Source of the DNA: a virus
IMG/VR virus record: IMGVR_UViG_3300032561_000012
Location: 20,543 to 84,542 of that record
Direction: 5' to 3' (one strand)
DNA length: 64,000 bases
This document shows, piece after piece, positions 62,363 through 64,000 of this stretch. The position numbers and the translations under genes were made by a program. Under the pieces are notes generated by a model that worked only from the letters and a program-made list of their open reading frames with translations, was not told where the DNA came from and searched no databases. Within the stretch, counting starts at the first letter, position 1, and every line of letters starts with the position of its first letter.

Positions 62363-63717
62363 TTGTATTGAGTTCCTGTTGTGAGATTGCTTACATATTG
62401 TAGCGTAGTATCGTTCTGGCTGTCAAATGATACAAACCAATGACTGCCATTCCACTGTATAATATCATTGGCATTGGCTATTAGATCTTGTCCATCTGTG
62501 CCCTGCCAAAGTACAGGACCAGATCCACTAGGATTGTTAGAACTGCCAATGGCACCTAAGATTAAATATCTTGTGTTTACTGCACTTGGGTGCGTGATAG
62601 CAGTGGTTAAACTGCTACTAGTTGGATTAATAATAGCATTGATTGGTGCTAGGGTATTACCAGGTATGGTATCAACGTCAACATTAAATAACATCAATGT
62701 AGGATCAGTTGGATGATAGCTAACTGTGCCTACTACTTCTGTAATACCATCTGGTTGTAGTAAGCGTACTTCGCTGATGCCAGGAGCAAGCACACCGTAG
62801 ACATTGACAAAGTTTGCCCAATTATCAGGAGTGCCTACTTTAACTGGGGTACTGGTGATATCTTCACCACCAATGTCTCTAGGGGTTTCTATGTCCTGCA
62901 TTTTTAACAATGTAAGAGTGTTGCCAATTAATAAGGTACCATAGTTCAATGGAGTGAAGTATTGGCGGTTACCTAACAGGTTATCATCGTTTAATACTGC
63001 ATCACTAAGATCACCGTCGCTGTTGTGAATGCTGGCAACAATCTTTTGAATAACTCCTAACTTTTTAACTTTGGCTGGAGGAGTAATCCACACAGGTAGT
63101 TTGAATGTTAGGGTAGCAACATCAATAGGATTGTCTGTACCAATTGGCACTGATCTTGTATTCCAATTTGGACTTTCTAAATAAACAACGCTTAGGCTAG
63201 TCCAATCAATATAGTTGTCTGTTGACTGTATTTCCATAGCTGGATTGAATAAGACAATCAACTGTTCTAGTAACTGTAATTTTTGTTTGGTATTGCTGGT
63301 CCAAATATCTAACTTTAATTCTATAGTATACGGCACAGGCATACTGCGTTCAATAGTAAAGGCATTACCCTGACGATTTTCGTATTCTTGTGTGTCTTCA
63401 TTGTAGTATTTTTGGCGTATGTTCATTTTGCCAACAAAAGTAGGATCCTGCACACGATCACGATCATAGGTTATGTTATTAACATACACAGTCATAGCCG
63501 GTACAGCATTTAAAGTGTTGGGTGCAGCATTGTTGGTGATAATCTGTGCTACTTGACGACTACCATCACCCCAATACACAGGCACACGTTGTAGTGTTTG
63601 GTTGCCTTGACGATCAGCACCAAATTCCACTTGAAATCCCGATACCATACGGATAAACTGCGCTAAAAAGCGTTCTATCTGTCCGTCATAAAAAAACTGT
63701 TGATTAGCTGTAGACAT
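62290..63717 (-). CDS. gp15: Tail sheath stabiliser/completion protein gp15
   Basis: 475 residues. The first 230 carry the family pattern: QFFYDGQIERFLAQFIRMVS, RVPVYWGDGSRQVAQII, PAMTVYVNNITYDRDRVQDP, ERSMPVPYTIELKLDIWTSN, LQLLEQLIVLFNPAMEIQST and PVWITPPAKVKKLGVIQKIV. gp15 forms the ring that caps the tail and binds the neck. T4 gp15 has 272 residues. The C-terminal extension (about residues 300-475) is beta-rich and ends in a module with VLWQGTDGQDLI, IIQWNGSHWFVSFDS and YKWTLQQWVKSYEGEYKNG. The start overlaps the stop of the upstream gene (TAATG). Confidence 0.78.
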   Translation of the reverse strand: MSTANQQFFYDGQIERFLAQFIRMVSGFQVEFGADRQGNQTLQRVPVYWGDGSRQVAQIITNNAAPNTLNAVPAMTVYVNNITYDRDRVQDPTFVGKMNIRQKYYNEDTQEYENRQGNAFTIERSMPVPYTIELKLDIWTSNTKQKLQLLEQLIVLFNPAMEIQSTDNYIDWTSLSVVYLESPNWNTRSVPIGTDNPIDVATLTFKLPVWITPPAKVKKLGVIQKIVASIHNSDGDLSDAVLNDDNLLGNRQYFTPLNYGTLLIGNTLTLLKMQDIETPRDIGGEDITSTPVKVGTPDNWANFVNVYGVLAPGISEVRLLQPDGITEVVGTVSYHPTDPTLMLFNVDVDTIPGNTLAPINAIINPTSSSLTTAITHPSAVNTRYLILGAIGSSNNPSGSGPVLWQGTDGQDLIANANDIIQWNGSHWFVSFDSQNDTTLQYVSNLTTGTQYKWTLQQWVKSYEGEYKNGLWTLVI

Positions 63718-64000
63718 TATACTGTTTCCATGTTTCTTAATTTATTCAAATGATCAACCATCTCACAGGTAGCAATTTCATCTGAATTAAAAAAATCAAA
63801 TACTTTTAATATATTATTGTAATATTCTTTATCACTTTCAAAAATTTTATTTTTTAATACACTTTGATGTAGCATTCGTTTTTTAGATATTTTAAAAGAG
63901 CCTTGTGCTGTGCGGAATGACATAGCTACTCTTTTAGTTAATGCGTCTTGTGTTTTGTGTATAAGATCCCCACGCATGATCAGTAAATCCCCCTCAGCTA
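63717..64000 (-). CDS. C-terminal part of a probable 2OG-Fe(II) oxygenase, cut by the right edge
   Basis: The frame is open to the window edge, 94 codons plus 2 nt; ATG 63977 lies within it but is probably not the start. The visible N-terminal part reads GDLLIMRGDLIHKTQDAL and then TKRVAMSFRT, resembling the last strands of phytanoyl-CoA-type dioxygenases, with His of LIHKT as third iron ligand and Arg of KRVAMSF as 2OG ligand. The remaining 60 residues (KKRMLHQSVLKNKIFESDKE, VDHLNKLRNMETV) are helical and charged. Its TAA overlaps the gp15 ATG. The family call rests on one short segment, so it is tentative. Confidence 0.5.
   Translation of the reverse strand, partial: AEGDLLIMRGDLIHKTQDALTKRVAMSFRTAQGSFKISKKRMLHQSVLKNKIFESDKEYYNNILKVFDFFNSDEIATCEMVDHLNKLRNMETV

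Overview
The window is part of the genome of a T4-like tailed phage (myovirus morphology). It carries recognisable counterparts of T4 gp5, gp6, gp15, gp20, gp21, gp22, gp23, gp25, gp26, gp46, gp47, gp48, gp53 and gp55. The style resembles the T4-like phages of aquatic bacteria: long Asn/Thr/Ser-rich fibre arrays, a gp6-linked giant baseplate protein, 2OG-Fe(II) oxygenases and a GIY-YIG nuclease. No host-derived metabolic gene was seen that would name the host. No tRNA, CRISPR array, integrase or insertion sequence was found.

Layout. 1-26.2 kb (minus strand): a late baseplate operon reading leftwards, gp48 - gp53 - a 1106-residue hub protein - gp5 spike - gp25 - gp6 - a 4336-residue wedge-associated protein - fibre and adaptor proteins. 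26.3-32.6 kb (plus): late sigma factor gp55, recombination nuclease gp47/gp46, a radical SAM enzyme, two tiny basic proteins, an SGNH-hydrolase-like protein and a GIY-YIG protein. 32.57-32.97 kb: no gene, but strong predicted RNA hairpins. 33.0-34.1 kb (minus): gp26 and a small downstream partner, possibly joined by -1 frameshifting. 34.1-42.4 kb (plus): a tape-measure-like protein and the capsid module (portal, core proteins, protease gp21, scaffold gp22, major capsid gp23). 42.4-42.8 kb (minus): an isolated gene with a sigma70-type promoter, moron-like. 42.8-61.9 kb (plus): a membrane protein, fibre and decoration proteins, a peptide-modification-like cassette and another long fibre. 61.9-64 kb (minus): a Nudix hydrolase, gp15, and the end of a probable oxygenase gene.

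Regulation. The motif NATAAATA, matching the T4 late promoter TATAAATA, recurs upstream of structural genes on both strands. Early genes have sigma70-like promoters. The promoter of gp55, the late sigma factor, is interleaved with the late promoter of the divergent baseplate operon.

The most unusual feature is at 53.2-57.6 kb. Three tandem paralogous small proteins share a fibre-like N-terminal domain and end in Asn-Cys repeats. They are followed by a beta-rich protein, a 2OG-Fe(II)-oxygenase-like protein and a complete radical SAM/SPASM enzyme of the kind that modifies peptides; a second oxygenase lies directly upstream. The arrangement resembles a RiPP (ribosomally made, enzymatically modified peptide) pathway whose substrates would be virion proteins. 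This reading is inference from motifs and gene order.
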